Source: Cryptomeria japonica
Lineage: Eukaryota > Streptophyta > Pinopsida > Cupressales > Cupressaceae
NCBI RefSeq assembly: GCF_030272615.1
Contig: NC_081413.1
Coordinates: 442,767,038 to 442,831,037 of the forward strand
DNA: 64,000 bases
Direction of reading: 5' to 3'
Part shown: positions 11,005 through 21,829 of the stretch, in pieces
Layout of the letters: every line of letters starts with the position of its first letter
Position numbering within the stretch: position 1 is the stretch's first letter
Notes under the pieces: generated by a model
Database searches by the model: none
What the model was told of the DNA's origin: nothing
What the model saw: the letters and a program-made list of their open reading frames with translations, nothing else
Position numbers and translations under genes: made by a program

Positions 11005-11545
11005 TTAGTTACCGGATGAGTTTCCTACCGGTAAAGGAACATTCTGCTCCGTTGGTTGATTAACAAAGGTATATGGTTCGGCTGAATGAACATCTGGGGC
11101 ATTTGATTCTATCGGTTGATCCTCAGAATTCATAACCCACTTCTTCTCATGATCCTTCCTAATATCATCAACCTTTTGTTTTCCCTTCTCATTAGATTTA
11201 TCACTTCCTACTAGTAGGTTCTTGCTTCTGCAAAATTTAGCAATATGTCCTACTTTGTTGCATGCATAACAAGTGACATTATTCTTCTGAATTTCCTTGT
11301 TGTAACCTTGACCATTCCTCCACCTACATTGATTAGCCATATGTCCAAACTTTCCATGTGCATAACATCTCACATTCATTCTACAATCTTCTATCCTATG
11401 ACCATGCATTTTACAATTTGAACACTGATCGAGAACTGCATTATTTTTTTTATTTGCTCTATTTTTGCATTGACTTTCTCTATGACCAAACTTATTGCAA
11501 ACAAAGCATCTACCATTGAATTTATGTGCATTGGGTTGCCTTACT
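11005..11545 (-). pseudogene. Copia Gag nucleocapsid with four zinc knuckles (B1)
   Basis: This part of Gag would bind element RNA inside the virus-like particle. On the minus strand one open frame holds four CCHC-type knuckles in a row: CFVCNKFGHRESQC, CSNCKMHGHRIEDC, CYAHGKFGHMANQC and CYACNKVGHIAKFC. The third has H in place of its second cysteine, probably a mutation. Most copia Gags I know have one knuckle, so four is unusual. A basic, polar tail follows. The frame stays open across the block. B2 has the same region at 22833-23190 but with a stop between the first and second knuckles. Confidence 0.75.
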
Positions 11546-11571
11546 GGTGATTTCTAATTTCAGTTGACATT

Positions 11572-12243
11572 CTATCCAGACGTGTTATCCTGATTTGAAG
11601 TACCAAATCTTTCTCCATGCTCAAATCCAAGACCTCTAGTGTCTCCAGTGTCCCTTTGATTCTTCAATAACTCATCAAGGTTTGCAAAACTGACCATGAA
11701 ATTATATTTGTACTCATTTTTAGCATCCAGATCACCTCTTAGGATTTTCACCATTATTTCCAACTCTTTCTCATTGTTCTATGATTGCACCAATTTATTT
11801 CTCAACACACAATTCTCATGCACCAACCTAATGCATTCCTCAGATCTATCTTTCAGAGATATAGAAAGATTTTCTTTATTCTTCTTCTGGTCTTCAATAT
11901 CCTTGGACATCCTCATTATTATAGCTTGCATTTCATTCTCCATGACACCATTCTCTTGACTCAACTTCTGACATAATTCCTTTAAAGCATTATTCTCTCC
12001 ATTATCCTGATTTTACAATTGATCACAAAGTTCTTTCCTTTTAGCTTGTGCAGATGAAAACCTCTCCTGTAGAGTAAAAAAGAATTCCTTCATAGATCTT
12101 AACTCATCTTCCAGCTTCATGTTCCTCAACCTTTCAGCATCATATTTTTCAAGTGATACTTGAAGTTACTTCCTCAAACTTATCTCCATAGATTCTGGAT
12201 ATAGGATCTTCCTCAAGCTATTAGACTTACTCTGAGGCACCAG
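11572..12243 (-). pseudogene. Copia Gag N-terminal and coiled-coil region (B1)
   Basis: Minus-strand pieces read as a polar, Lys/Glu-rich, coiled-coil-like protein. One is MSQENGVMENEMQAIIMRMS (11964 leftwards); another is a segment ending GDTRGLGFEHGERFG (11763-11572). The region runs from the primer-binding site at 12256 to the knuckles but is broken by stops. The B2 counterpart is split by the CACTA transposon: 23229-23412 and 47813-48300. I do not recognise a named Gag domain here; the assignment rests on position. Confidence 0.55.
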
Positions 12244-12256
12244 GCTCTGATACCAA
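12244..12256 (-). promoter_or_regulatory. Primer-binding site of copia B1 (initiator tRNA-Met type)
   Basis: The minus strand reads TTGGTATCAGAGC, the classic plant copia primer-binding sequence complementary to the 3' end of initiator tRNA-Met. It lies directly next to the LTR edge at 12258. Confidence 0.85.
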
Positions 12257-12257
12257 T

Positions 12258-12774
12258 TGTTGGGATCCAAAAACACTAAGGGGGGGGTGAATCAGTGTTC
12301 CACCAGAATGGAGAAATTTTAACCCTATTAACACAACAACTCAACAAATGGTAAACATAAAAGCATATAACAATAAGTAACAATGCAACCACAAATATGA
12401 ATGCCATAACACCATAGATTTATACGTGGAAAACGTGAATGAGGAAAAACCACGGTGGGATTGGAGACCCACAATATCTATCCACTGATCAGATGAATAA
12501 ATATAACAATAAGGGTCCTACACATGCAAGAAGGCCAACATCCTAAAGCACACTACTCATCACAGAAGGAGCCTCACTGACTATAGAAAACACCAGACTA
12601 CAATCTAGAATGAAGATTTAACTGGAAGAATAGCATCTCCTATGCCTGAGTACATTTCCGGTTAAGCTCAATACCAAAGGTCTTAAACCTCTTACACAAA
12701 CCCAATTCGATCTCACCTATGATCGACCAAAACCTCTGCATGTGATTACAACCTTATTCGCACATAGATAATAA
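12258..12774 (-). repeat. Middle LTR of copia array B, first part
   Basis: It begins TGTTGGGATCC on the + strand and matches 48315 onwards. It is interrupted after 12774 by copia element E and resumes at 20233. It holds two motifs shared with the other copia LTRs: a G-run followed by TGAATCAGTG near the edge, and GGAAAAACCACGGTGGGA (12443-12460). Confidence 0.8.
12770..12774. repeat. Left target-site duplication of copia element E (AATAA)
   Basis: AATAA at 12770-12774 is repeated at 20233-20237. The uninterrupted LTR copy reads 'cagataatccc' near 48829, consistent with insertion here. Confidence 0.85.
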
Positions 12775-14244
12775 TGATATGATGAAAGAATAAGTATCCA
12801 GTAGAATACTGAGAGGGGGGGGTGAATTAGTATATTGAAAAACTGATACAAAATTCTCAAACTCTAATTCAATTAAAGAAAGTAAACATATCTCAGTCAA
12901 GATCAATATTCATAAGAATACTTGACATCAATAAGTTTAACTGTTATGACAACTTTAATAGTAAACAACTTCAATGTTGTAAACATCAACAATGCTTAAT
13001 CATAACTCAGCATATTCACCTCTCAATGCTTGTAGTTAACATGCCTTATCAGAAGTTAACCAAATAAAAAAATAAGATCACAACCACAAAAGCATTCATC
13101 ACTTCACACAAATGTTTATACGTAGAAAGCCCAAATAGGTAAAAACCACGGTGAGATGAGACTCACAAGGACAACTATTTGAACTCGTCTGAAGTTCGCC
13201 CTATTAGGAGCCAAGGCTATTAAATCTTTACAATAAGTCTTGTTAAGAACTAATTTCAGTTCGGAATCACCCGGTTAAGAGATTTAGAAATATGCCTTGA
13301 TGAAAAGCACAATACCCTATTAGGAGTAACCTTGCTAGAGGATTTAAGAATCCAAGCTAATGGACCACCTTGTTAGAGGATTTAATGAGTAACCAAGCTT
13401 GTTAGAGCTTACCTGGTTAAGAGATTTCACTTCTCCTGGAATTGTTAGAAAACAACAGGTTTTCTTGATCTGTCTGAGTAGCACTACATTTGCTTGATCA
13501 GATCCTTCTAAGCTTCAATCTACCTTCACTAAAAGTCCAAATCCATTCATTGTTAGGCAACTACACACTCAACATGTTTCTATCAATCTTGACAAAAACC
13601 TTTACAAACAACTCCATCGACCTTAAATACAAATCAATTAGGTCGGTAACACAACAAAAACCTAATTATCATCATCGATATTACAAACAAGTTGGAACAA
13701 TTTTGACCATTAGAAATCATGACAATCTCTTCACATTCTTCAAGAAAATTCCAACCGCTCCATGATCACCGCTTCATCGGACTTTGTAACTCATCACGTG
13801 TTGTGCATTAGATGTAATCCACTTTGCTCCTTCCCTAGATAAAAAATAAACATGCCAAAACAATTTGAACATATCCTCATACAATGATCACACATGTCTC
13901 CATGATTACTGCTTATCAGATAATAAACCAACAAACTTGATCAGTTAGGGTTTAACAACTGATAGGATTTATTGGTTACATTACATAAAAAGGTTTAACC
14001 CTTTACACCGGTTCACCGGTTCAACTCACAAACCTTACATACGGGTTTACAACATCTTCCGCAAAGCTCTTCTTATTGGTTACTAGCCAATATCAAAAAC
14101 AACAATATCAGCAATAACATGAATACCATTACTGGTTCAATTGACATCAATGACACCATATCATTAATGCAATCTCTATGCAAAATGCCAACAAACTCAA
14201 AATGGCAAAAAACTCAAAATGCCAACAAACTCAAAATGCCAACA
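12775..14244 (-). repeat. 3' LTR of element E (1470 bp)
   Basis: It begins TGATATGATG on the + strand and ends GCCAACA. It matches 18794-20232 along its length. It is about 30 bases longer, mainly because a 16-bp unit AACTCAAAATGCCAAC is present in extra copies at its right end (14180-14244). Confidence 0.88.
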
Positions 14245-14257
14245 ATCACCCCCTTTG
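14245..14257 (-). other. Polypurine tract of element E
   Basis: Minus strand CAAAGGGGGTGAT directly precedes the LTR start TGTTGGCATTTTG. The upstream TTGCCATCAATGC is shared with elements B and D. Confidence 0.8.
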
Positions 14258-14612
14258 GCATTGATGGCAATACAAATATCAATGCCTCTGATTGCTACTG
14301 AGATTAGTGAATAAGAATCCTGGTTTATATTACCAAGTATTCACCTTGCTTTGTATGTCTTCAGCTTGCCACTGGTTCACCTAATCAGACACATAATTCT
14401 TCTCCTCAATCACATAATTCTTCTCCCCAATCACATAATTCTTCTCCCCCTTTGACAACAATGCCAAAGTGAAAGTAAAACATGTAATTCTGCTCTCACT
14501 ATGCATCAACATCATTTTGCAACATGATGCTCCCCCTATGGAATACATCCACTTCTTCATCAATCCATGTAAAATTTTGCAAGTGGTCAAAGGATCGATG
14601 TAATCAGCATCA
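14258..14612 (-). other. 3' untranslated stretch of element E with a 21-bp triple repeat
   Basis: Between the polypurine tract and the RNase H stop. At about 14391-14455 a unit containing CACATAATTCTTCTCC occurs three times. An ORF (14381-14668, minus) crosses it but reads only as the repeated peptide GEKNYVI and has no known domain. Confidence 0.6.
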
Positions 14613-15130
14613 TGCTCAACTAACTTCATGAAGAGGGACAACCCCCAATTGACTTCTAAGATACTCAAAAATGGTCTTAGAAAGAGGTTTGGTAAAGATA
14701 TCTACAAGTTTCTCCTTGGTAGAAATATGCTCCAAGATAACATCTTTACTTTGAAATTTTTCCCTCAAGAAGTGATATTTCAATTCAATGTGCTTTTTCC
14801 TTGCGTGCAAAACAAGATTTTTAGAAATGTTTGTTGCACTTGTATTATCACACAAAATCTTTATTGGTTCTAAGATTTCCATCTTCAAACCTTCCAAAAT
14901 GTGCCTCATCCACATAGCTTGTTTTCAAATCATATAAGCTGCTACATACTTAGCTCCAGCAATAGATTGTGAAGTGTAACTCTGCTTTTTACTACTCCAT
15001 AAAACTAGCCTTCCTCCTAGAAAGAATGCTCCACTAGTAGTACTCTTCCTATCATCAATGTTTCCTTCCCAATAAGTATCTGTGTATGCTTTCAAATCAA
15101 AATTTCCACCATATGGATACCATAACCCAT
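14613..15130 (-). pseudogene. Copia RNase H of element E
   Basis: RNase H degrades the RNA strand after reverse transcription. Minus-strand reading gives the Ty1/copia pattern: an AYTDTYWEGNIDDRKSTT-like start (about 15090), SGAFFLGGRLVLWSSKKQ, a YVAA block, then ILCDNTSATNISKNLVLHAR and KHIELKYHFLREK, ending in the usual C-terminal IFTKPLSKTIFEYLRSQLG. One in-frame stop lies between the YVAAY block and the ILCDN part, around 14915-14930. The last 99 codons (14915-14616) are open. Confidence 0.8.
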
Positions 15131-15149
15131 AGTCAACAATACCTTTCAG

Positions 15150-16115
15150 ATATCTAAAAATTCCTATTGGTTGCCATTAGATGTGCCTCCTTTGGATTCT
15201 TTGGAAATCTAGCAATAATACCAACAACATGGGCAATATCCGGTCGACTATGAACAACATAGTGTAATTTTCCAATCATTGACTTGTATTCCTTTTCATC
15301 TACAGACTTAGATGCATCTTCCTTGGACAATTTACAACCTGTAACCATTGGGGTTCCAACTGGTTTACATTCACTCATACCGAAAGCCTTCAAAACCTCT
15401 TTCACATACTTGGATTGAGTAATGAAAATACCATTCTTCATCTGCTGTATCTATAAGTCTATGAATTTTTTTATTTCCCCTACTAATGACATCTCAAATT
15501 CATTCTTCATTTCATCTGCAAAACAATTACTCATGTCATCATTACCTCCAAATATAATGTCATCTACAAATACTTCACTGACCAGTATTTCATCTTCTTC
15601 AGACTTGAGATAAATGTTGTTGTCATCACTGGTTCTAGTAAAGCCTATCTTCATCAGATGAGTATGAAGTCGTTCATACCATGCTCTGGGTGCCTGCTTT
15701 AATCCATAGAAAGCTTTATGCAATTTGCATACCATGTCTTCCTTATCTATCAATGCATAACCATCAGGTTGCTCTATATAAACCTCTTCTTCCAATATCC
15801 CATTCAAGAATGTAGACTTAACATGCATCTAGTATACCTTGAACTTCTTATGAGCTGCAAATGCAAGTAATTTTTTGACACCTTCTAGTCTTGCTATTGG
15901 TGCAAAAGTTTCTCCATAATCTTCTCCTTCTTCTGGCGCATAACCTTTGCATACTAATCTTTCCTTATTATGAAATACAACACCATCTTCATTTAATTTG
16001 TTTTTGAACACCCATTTAGTACCTATAACATTCTTGTTTATCAGTCGGGGTACTAGGGTCCAAGTGTTGTTCTTCTCAATCTGATCCAACTCCTCCTCCA
16101 TAGATTTCACGCAAT
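15150..16115 (-). pseudogene. Copia reverse transcriptase of element E
   Basis: RVT_2-type RT. Three minus-strand open blocks follow each other in order. 16110-15829 holds the start (EEELDQIEKNNTWTLV, then GTKWVFKNKLNEDG). 15828-15451 holds VKSTFLNGILEEEVYIEQP, FYGLKQAPRAWYERL and the catalytic FVDDIIFGGND. 15441-15154 holds the thumb/connection (MIGKLHYVVHSRPDIAHVVG). The breaks between blocks are in-frame TAG codons where copia RTs usually have glutamine, consistent with CAG-to-TAG changes. The catalytic aspartates are intact. Confidence 0.88.
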
Positions 16116-16119
16116 GATC

Positions 16120-16460
16120 ATCACCAAATTCCTCCTAAGCACTTCTAGGTTCAAAGGTGGAGATCATGCAAGAGTTCTCTCTTATTCTCCTTCTAGTTAG
16201 TACACCGGCATTCTTATCCCCAATTATCTGTTCAGGACTGTGATTTAGTCTCACATACCTAGGGATAACATGATCATTCTCGTCAGGTTTAGCTTCTTCA
16301 TTATCATCTTCCTCTAAATTTATTTGTTTCAACTGAACATGTACATCAGGATTTGCTTTACCGGTTTCTGATTTGATAGTTTTAGGTTCCAAAAGAAAAA
16401 TGCAAGGATCTTCATCCTTCTTCTTAGAACTAGTTCCTTCTGAAGCTTTAGGACATTCAT
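16120..16460 (-). pseudogene. Integrase-RT linker of element E
   Basis: An acidic, low-complexity linker with EEDDNEEAKPDENDHVIPRY and RLNHSPEQIIGDKNAGVLTR, the latter the conserved peptide just before RT in copia pols. It is open from 16392 to 16135. There is no enzymatic domain. Confidence 0.6.
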
Positions 16461-16479
16461 CTACATGAACATCAAAAAT

Positions 16480-17453
16480 CTCAACAATTCTCTATGTCCG
16501 ATTGTTGAAGCATTTATAGGCCTTACTCTTGGTGGAATAACCAAGAAATATGCCTTCATCACTCTTAGCTTCAAACTTGCTTATGTAATCACCTCTTTTA
16601 ATAAAACATTTGCTTCCAAAAATCTTAAAATAGCTAATATCAGGTGATCTCCCATACCAGTACTCATATGGGGTCTTTTCCTTACCTCTTTTCACCAGAA
16701 CTCAGTTCATTGTGTAGACAACTATACTTATAGCTTCTTTCCAAAAAGTTTTGGCTACACCTCCTTGTATCAACATAGTCATAGCAGCTTCAACCAATGA
16801 CCGATTGTTTCTCTCTACTATACCATTTTGTTGTGGTGTCCTTGGTGCAGAAAGATGCCACTTGATACCAATATCATTACAATACTTAGTGAACTCCATA
16901 GAAGTGAATTCACCACCTTGATCTGTTCTTAGACATTTTATCTTTTTACCACTCTTTGTCAGCTAAGGCTCTGAATGCCTTGAATTTACCAAAAGCTTCA
17001 TTCTTATCCTTCAAGAATGTCACCCACATCATCCTTGAACAATCATCACTGAAGATCATGAAGTATCTGTCACCTTGAATGCTTCTTGTTCTTATTGGTC
17101 CACATAGATCTGTATGAACCAAATCTAACAAGTGCTCTACTGAGAAGGACTTGCTCTTGAAAGTTGAAGAAGTCATCTTTCCTAGCTGACATTGTTTACA
17201 AATAGCATTAACCGGTTTGTCTAGTTGAGGTAGACCTCTTACTGTCTTAGACTTTCTTACTTTAACAATATTGTCAAAACTTATATTAAAAAAATCTCCT
17301 ATGCCAAAGCCAGCTATCATCTATTTTTGCAATCAAACAGTTGCTAACTATAGGATTGAGATAAAATATATTACCTCTGCTTTGTTTCCCGATTGCAATC
17401 AATTCACCTTTGTTGTGAAAGATTTTGCACATTCCATTTCTAAACTCCAGTGG
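16480..17453 (-). pseudogene. Copia integrase of element E
   Basis: Integrase inserts the cDNA. Reading leftwards: a GAG-pre-integrase zinc-binding part with CKQCQLGKMTSSTF, the first catalytic aspartate in LVHTDLCGPIRT, a long FSDDCSRMMWVTFLKDKNEAF stretch, then the second aspartate in a RTDQGGEF context and the glutamate in PQQNGIVERNNRSL, followed by the C-terminal EGIFLGYSTKSKAYKCFN. A one-base frameshift near 16946 separates the first catalytic aspartate from the rest, and there is a stop near 16700. All three catalytic residues can still be read across the breaks. Confidence 0.85.
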
Positions 17454-17770
17454 TTATCCTTTGTCATTAAGTTGTGCCACACTTAAAAGATTGTGCTTTA
17501 GGCCTTCAATCCAATAGACATCATCAACACTACTCTTCCCATTAAGAGAAATAACTCCCTTACCTTTAACCATATAGGGTAAGTCATTGCCAAATCTGAA
17601 ACCACCATCAAATTCCTTCAGGGAAAGAAATTTGCTCTGATCCCCAGTCATGTTATGTGAACAACCACTATCAATGATCCAATCATTAGAGTTATCCAAT
17701 CTGGATACTAGTGCCTTCTGATGTGATATTTCTTCCTTAATAGGTACAAACACAATATCTTCACTAGCAT
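17454..17770 (-). pseudogene. Copia aspartic protease of element E
   Basis: Minus-strand frame 17753-17454 contains NDWIIDSGCSHNMTGD, the copia protease active site DSG, and continues to KGKGVISLNGKSSVDDVYWI and LKHNLLSVAQL, which leads into the GAG-pre-integrase region. The protease would cut the polyprotein. This 99-codon block is open. Confidence 0.82.
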
Positions 17771-17829
17771 CATCATTAGATTCTTCATCAGTAATACCAC
17801 TGTCAATAGCTACAAGACAATCTCTCTTG

Positions 17830-18779
17830 CCTTTACCCTTGTACTTCTTAAATTTGTCTCTCTTGTATTCATTTTCACCATTAGGGCAATTTGTTTCTAT
17901 ATGACCAATCTTGTTGCATGCAAAACATTTTAAAGGTATCTTACCTCTATATTTACCAGTGCCTCAAGGGAGTCATTTTCCCAACAATGCTTCATGTTCC
18001 ACTAAGCTTTCTTCATCTTCAGCATCTCTGTTGGATCTAGATTCATAGCTATGGCTGGTATCTCTACTTCTTCTCATAGATGGGTTAGAGACAGAAGCTT
18101 TGAATGCAGATTCTAATTTTTGTACACTACCATCATATCCATTTAGTTCAAAAGCAGTAAGTTTGCCAATAATAGAGTCAAGAGTTACCTTTGTCTTGTC
18201 AATGGATTTCAGCTCCTAAATAGTTGCAACTTGGATAGCATAGACTAGTAGAAGGGTTCTCAGTACCTTACTAATTACTGTGGCATCTTCCACTTTCCCT
18301 CTTGCACTCTTTATCTCATCAACTATCTCTTTAATCCTTTGACCATACTGCTAGATATTCTCACCTTCATACATTCTCATGTCATCAAATTTTTCTCTTA
18401 AACTCTCCTCTTTGGCAATCTTAACATGTTCATCACCGCTATAAATCTCTTCAACTTTTTGCCATACTTCATGTGCAGTTTCAAGACCATGAACATCTAC
18501 ATATTCAGCATCAGATAGGGAACTGATAATAGCCTCTAATGCTTGGTGATTTTCTTGTTGTTCTTTCTTTTTATCATCAATCAGGATTCTAGTAGGTGTA
18601 ATATACTTAGTTCCTATATGATCCCAATACTGACTACCAAGACTCTTAATGTAAATCTTCATTCAGTCACTCCATATTATATAGTTATCTTTTTTGAACT
18701 TCTATCCTTCTTTCTTCATCATGATCTACAAGATCTTTTCCTCAAGTTGTTAGGCTTTTATATTAAAAGAACCTGACAT
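17830..18779 (-). pseudogene. Copia Gag of element E
   Basis: The start codon at 18779-18777 directly follows the primer-binding site. The N-terminal part is broken by stops (for example near 18750 and 18665). The open block 18662-18351 then reads MKIYIKSLGSQYWDHIG, later EAIISSLSDAEYVDVHGL and ETAHEVWQKVEEIYSGDE, typical of the UBN2-type copia Gag. A single CCHC knuckle, CFACNKIGHIETNC, lies near 17930-17886. Gag would form the particle and bind RNA. It is broken, so not functional. Confidence 0.8.
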
Positions 18780-18792
18780 GCTCCGATACCAA
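18780..18792 (-). promoter_or_regulatory. Primer-binding site of element E
   Basis: Minus strand TTGGTATCGGAGC, one base different from the TGGTATCAGAGC core in element B. It lies next to the LTR edge at 18794 and abuts the gag ATG. Confidence 0.85.
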
Positions 18793-18793
18793 T

Positions 18794-20232
18794 TGATGGT
18801 ATGATGAAAGAATAAGTATCCGGTAGAATACTGAGAGGGGGGTGAATCAATATATTGAAAAACTGATACAAAGTTCCCAAACTCAAATTTAGTCAAACAA
18901 AGTAAACATATCTCAGTCAAGATCAATATTCATAAGAATACTTGACATCAACTAGTTTAACTGTTATGACAACTTTAATAGTAAACAGCTTCAATCTTGT
19001 AAACATCAACAATTCTTAATCATAACTCAACATATTCACCTCTTAATGCTTCTACTTAACATGCCTTATCAGAAGTTAACCAAATCAACAAATAAGATCA
19101 CAACCACAAAAGCATTCACCACTTGACACAAATGTTTATACATGGAAAACCCAAATAGGTTAAAACCATGGTGAGATGAGACTCACAAGGATAGCTATTT
19201 GAACTCTTCTAATGTTTTCCCTGTTAGGAGCCAAGCCTATTAAAGCTTTACAATAAGTCTTGTTAAGAACTAATTCTAGTTAGGAATCACCTAGTTAAGG
19301 GATTTACAAATATGCCTTCATGAAAAGCACAATACCCTATTAGGAGTAACCTCATTGGATGATTTAAGAATCCAAGATAATGGACCACCTTGTTAGAGGA
19401 TTTAATGAGTAACCAAGCTTGTTAGAGCTTACCTAGTTAAGGGATTACACTTCTAATGTAATTATTAGAAAACAACATGTTTTCTTGATCTCTATGAGTA
19501 GCACTACATTTGCTTGATCAAATCCTTCTAAGCTTCAATCTGCCTTCACTCAAAGTGAAGATCCATTCACTGGTTAGGCAAACACACACTCAACAGGTTT
19601 CTATCAATCTTGCCAACAACCTTTACAAACAACTTCATCGACCTTAAATACATATCAATTATGTCGGTAACATAACAAAAACCTAATTCTCATCATCGAG
19701 ATTACAAACAAGTCAGTACAATCTTGACCGTTAGAAATCATGACAATCTCTTCACATTCTTCAAGAAAATTGCAACCGCTCCATGATCACCGCTTCATCG
19801 GACTTTGTAACTCATCACACATTGTGCATTCGATGCAATCCACTTTGCTCCTTCCCTAGAAAAAAAACAAAATGCGCCAAAACAATTTGAACATATCCTC
19901 ATACAATGGTCACATGTGTCTCCATTACTACCGCTTATCAGATAATAAACCAACGAACTTGATTGGTTAGGGTTTAATAGCTGATAGGGTTTACCAGTTA
20001 CATTACATAGAAAGGTTTAACCCTTTACACTAGTTCATCGGTTCAACTCACAAACTTTACATACCGGTTTATAAAATCTTCCACAAAGCTCTTCTTACTG
20101 GTTACTAGCCAATATCAAAAACAACAATATCAACAATAGCATGAATACCATTACCGGTTCAATTGACATCAATGACAACATATCATTAATTCAATCTCTA
20201 TGAAAAATGCCAACAAACTCAAAATGCCAACA
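18794..20232 (-). repeat. 5' LTR of element E (1439 bp)
   Basis: It begins TGATGGTATGATG and ends GCCAACA, pairing with 12775-14244. The two copies differ at many scattered positions, so the insertion is not recent. A G-run with GTGAATCA lies near its left edge and a TAAAACCATGGTGAGA motif at about 19161. Confidence 0.88.
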
Positions 20233-20922
20233 AATAATCCCATAACCATAATCCCATGATCTACAAAGAGATCTTACATCATATTTATACCAACTCGGGA
20301 CCTAAACAATTAGGTCGGCCACCAAAAAGATAATACAATAAATCCATTACATTATCCCACAAACCAATGATAAACCAAGTCGACATAAAATCGAAACAAC
20401 ATAAACCAATCAGTAAATCCAATTGGTAATGCATTGCGATCATCAACCAACACGTTACATAAACCAGTCCATAACATAACAGAATAAGATTAAGAACGAA
20501 CCTATAATAGGTCGCCATAAACCAAATGAAACACCACCGATCATTTGGAACACAAACATGATAACCATCAGCATCCTGATAACCTCCTAAAAGCCACAGC
20601 AACACCACTTGTCGGATTCATCAAAAGATCTTGAACAAAGCTCTGTCGGTAAAACCCTTACCGCTAACAAAAAGGGTTACTAGAACAAATGATAGCATCC
20701 AGATCATCAAATTATGAACCAACTAAATGAGATACACATCAGTAACACATGAATAACCAATCCAATTCACTTCCACAAGCCGGAGCATACCAGAGAAGAT
20801 CTCCGGATCAACATCATAATCCAACCACTCTACCAGAACCCGATAGAGAACAAAATAGCTAGTGTTGACATCAATGACAAACATCAATGCAACACATAAT
20901 CAATTCCTCCAAGTTGCCAACA
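20233..20922 (-). repeat. Middle LTR of copia array B, second part
   Basis: It continues the LTR interrupted at 12774, starts with the AATAA target duplication, and matches 48829-49330. It ends GCCAACA at 20922, directly followed by the polypurine tract of B2. The same LTR therefore has a primer-binding site on one side and a polypurine tract on the other. A 107-codon minus-strand ORF (20608-20285) recurs in the other LTR (49204-48881). Confidence 0.8.
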
Positions 20923-20936
20923 ATCTCCCCCTTTGG
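20923..20936 (-). other. Polypurine tract of copia B2
   Basis: Minus strand CCAAAGGGGGAGAT, preceded by TTGCCATCAATG, directly next to the LTR end. Element D has the same tract at 41084-41097. Confidence 0.8.
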
Positions 20937-21146
20937 CATTGATGGCAACACTAGATGTGAAAAAAATCCAAGGGCCAAGAAATGCCAAACAAGTCTCCCA
21001 AATGGAAGACATGCAACAATCTTCCCAAAATGATATGACAATGAAGTTCTAAACAAACAGACCAAACTCCCCCTGTGAATGATATCCCAGTTAAGCTATG
21101 TTTTCACTATTTTTCCCATAAATATCTTTCCCATTTGACATCAATG

Positions 21147-21800
21147 CTAGAAATCTAATATGAACATCAAAGAAAAATCATAAATCCTCTGAACCACACA
21201 GCTAACTATTGCCCCTGAGTAGTAGCACCAACACATCAATTCGGAATGAATGATAGTTCTGATAATGCATGCCAGACTGATGCCAATCAGCATCACTCTA
21301 GTCTCTACCAAAGGGGTAGAAACTCTTAATCTATCTCTGAAGTATTTGAATGATTCCTTAGGCAAAGGCTTAGTTAAGATATCTGCAATCTGCTCTTTAG
21401 TGTTCACATAAACCAGTCTGACTTCATTTTCTTCCACCTTCTCCTTTACAAAATTACACTTGATAGAAATGTGCTTTGTCTTAGAATGAAATATTGGATT
21501 CTTTTATATGTCAATAGCAATAGAGTTATCATAGTGAATAACTACCAGTTCATTGCAATCTACCATTATATCCTTCAACATTTGCTTCATCTGTAGAACT
21601 TGTGTATAGTTAGTAGCAACAACAAGATATCCAGCTTCAATAGTAGATAGAGAAGTACATGACTATTCCCTGCTGATCCATGAAACAATTTTCTTTCCAA
21701 GAAAGAAATCTTCACCAGACGAGCCTATCTGATTACCTATATCTATAACGCAATCCACATCTATATATGCACATAGTCTAAAATAATAAACCAAAAACCA
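21147..21800 (-). pseudogene. Copia RNase H of B2
   Basis: On the minus strand the RNase H region runs from about 21790 (a degraded YxDxDW start, then SSGEDFFLGKKIV-like) through a NELVVIHYDNSIAI-like block near 21540 to KTKHISIKCNFVKEKV near 21470, ending in VYVNTKEQIADILTKPLPKE (from 21410) and a stop near 21150. It is more complete at its C-terminus than the B1 copy, which element A cut. Scattered stops make it non-functional. Confidence 0.7.
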
Positions 21801-21829
21801 TACGTGAAAATCCTTGAAAATATCTGAAA

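Larger units (their letters stand above)
9859..12257 (-). mobile_element. Copia array B, first internal region (B1), cut by element A
   Basis: A minus-strand Ty1/copia internal region, read from the primer-binding site at 12256 leftwards: gag with zinc knuckles, a short integrase remnant, the very start of RT, then RNase H. It ends abruptly at element A, so its 3' part and 3' LTR should lie left of the window. It aligns along its length with B2 (20923-23412 plus 47813-48314) and shares its pol deletions. Non-autonomous. Confidence 0.75.
12775..20232 (-). mobile_element. Element E: Ty1/copia retrotransposon, structurally complete but decayed
   Basis: A 7458-bp minus-strand copia element with two LTRs (12775-14244, 18794-20232), matching AATAA target duplications, a polypurine tract next to the left LTR and a primer-binding site next to the right LTR. 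Internal order from right to left is gag, protease, integrase, RT, RNase H, the diagnostic Ty1/copia order. All domains are recognisable but the frame is broken by several stops and at least one frameshift, so it cannot move on its own. It sits inside the middle LTR of array B and so is younger than that array. Confidence 0.9.
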
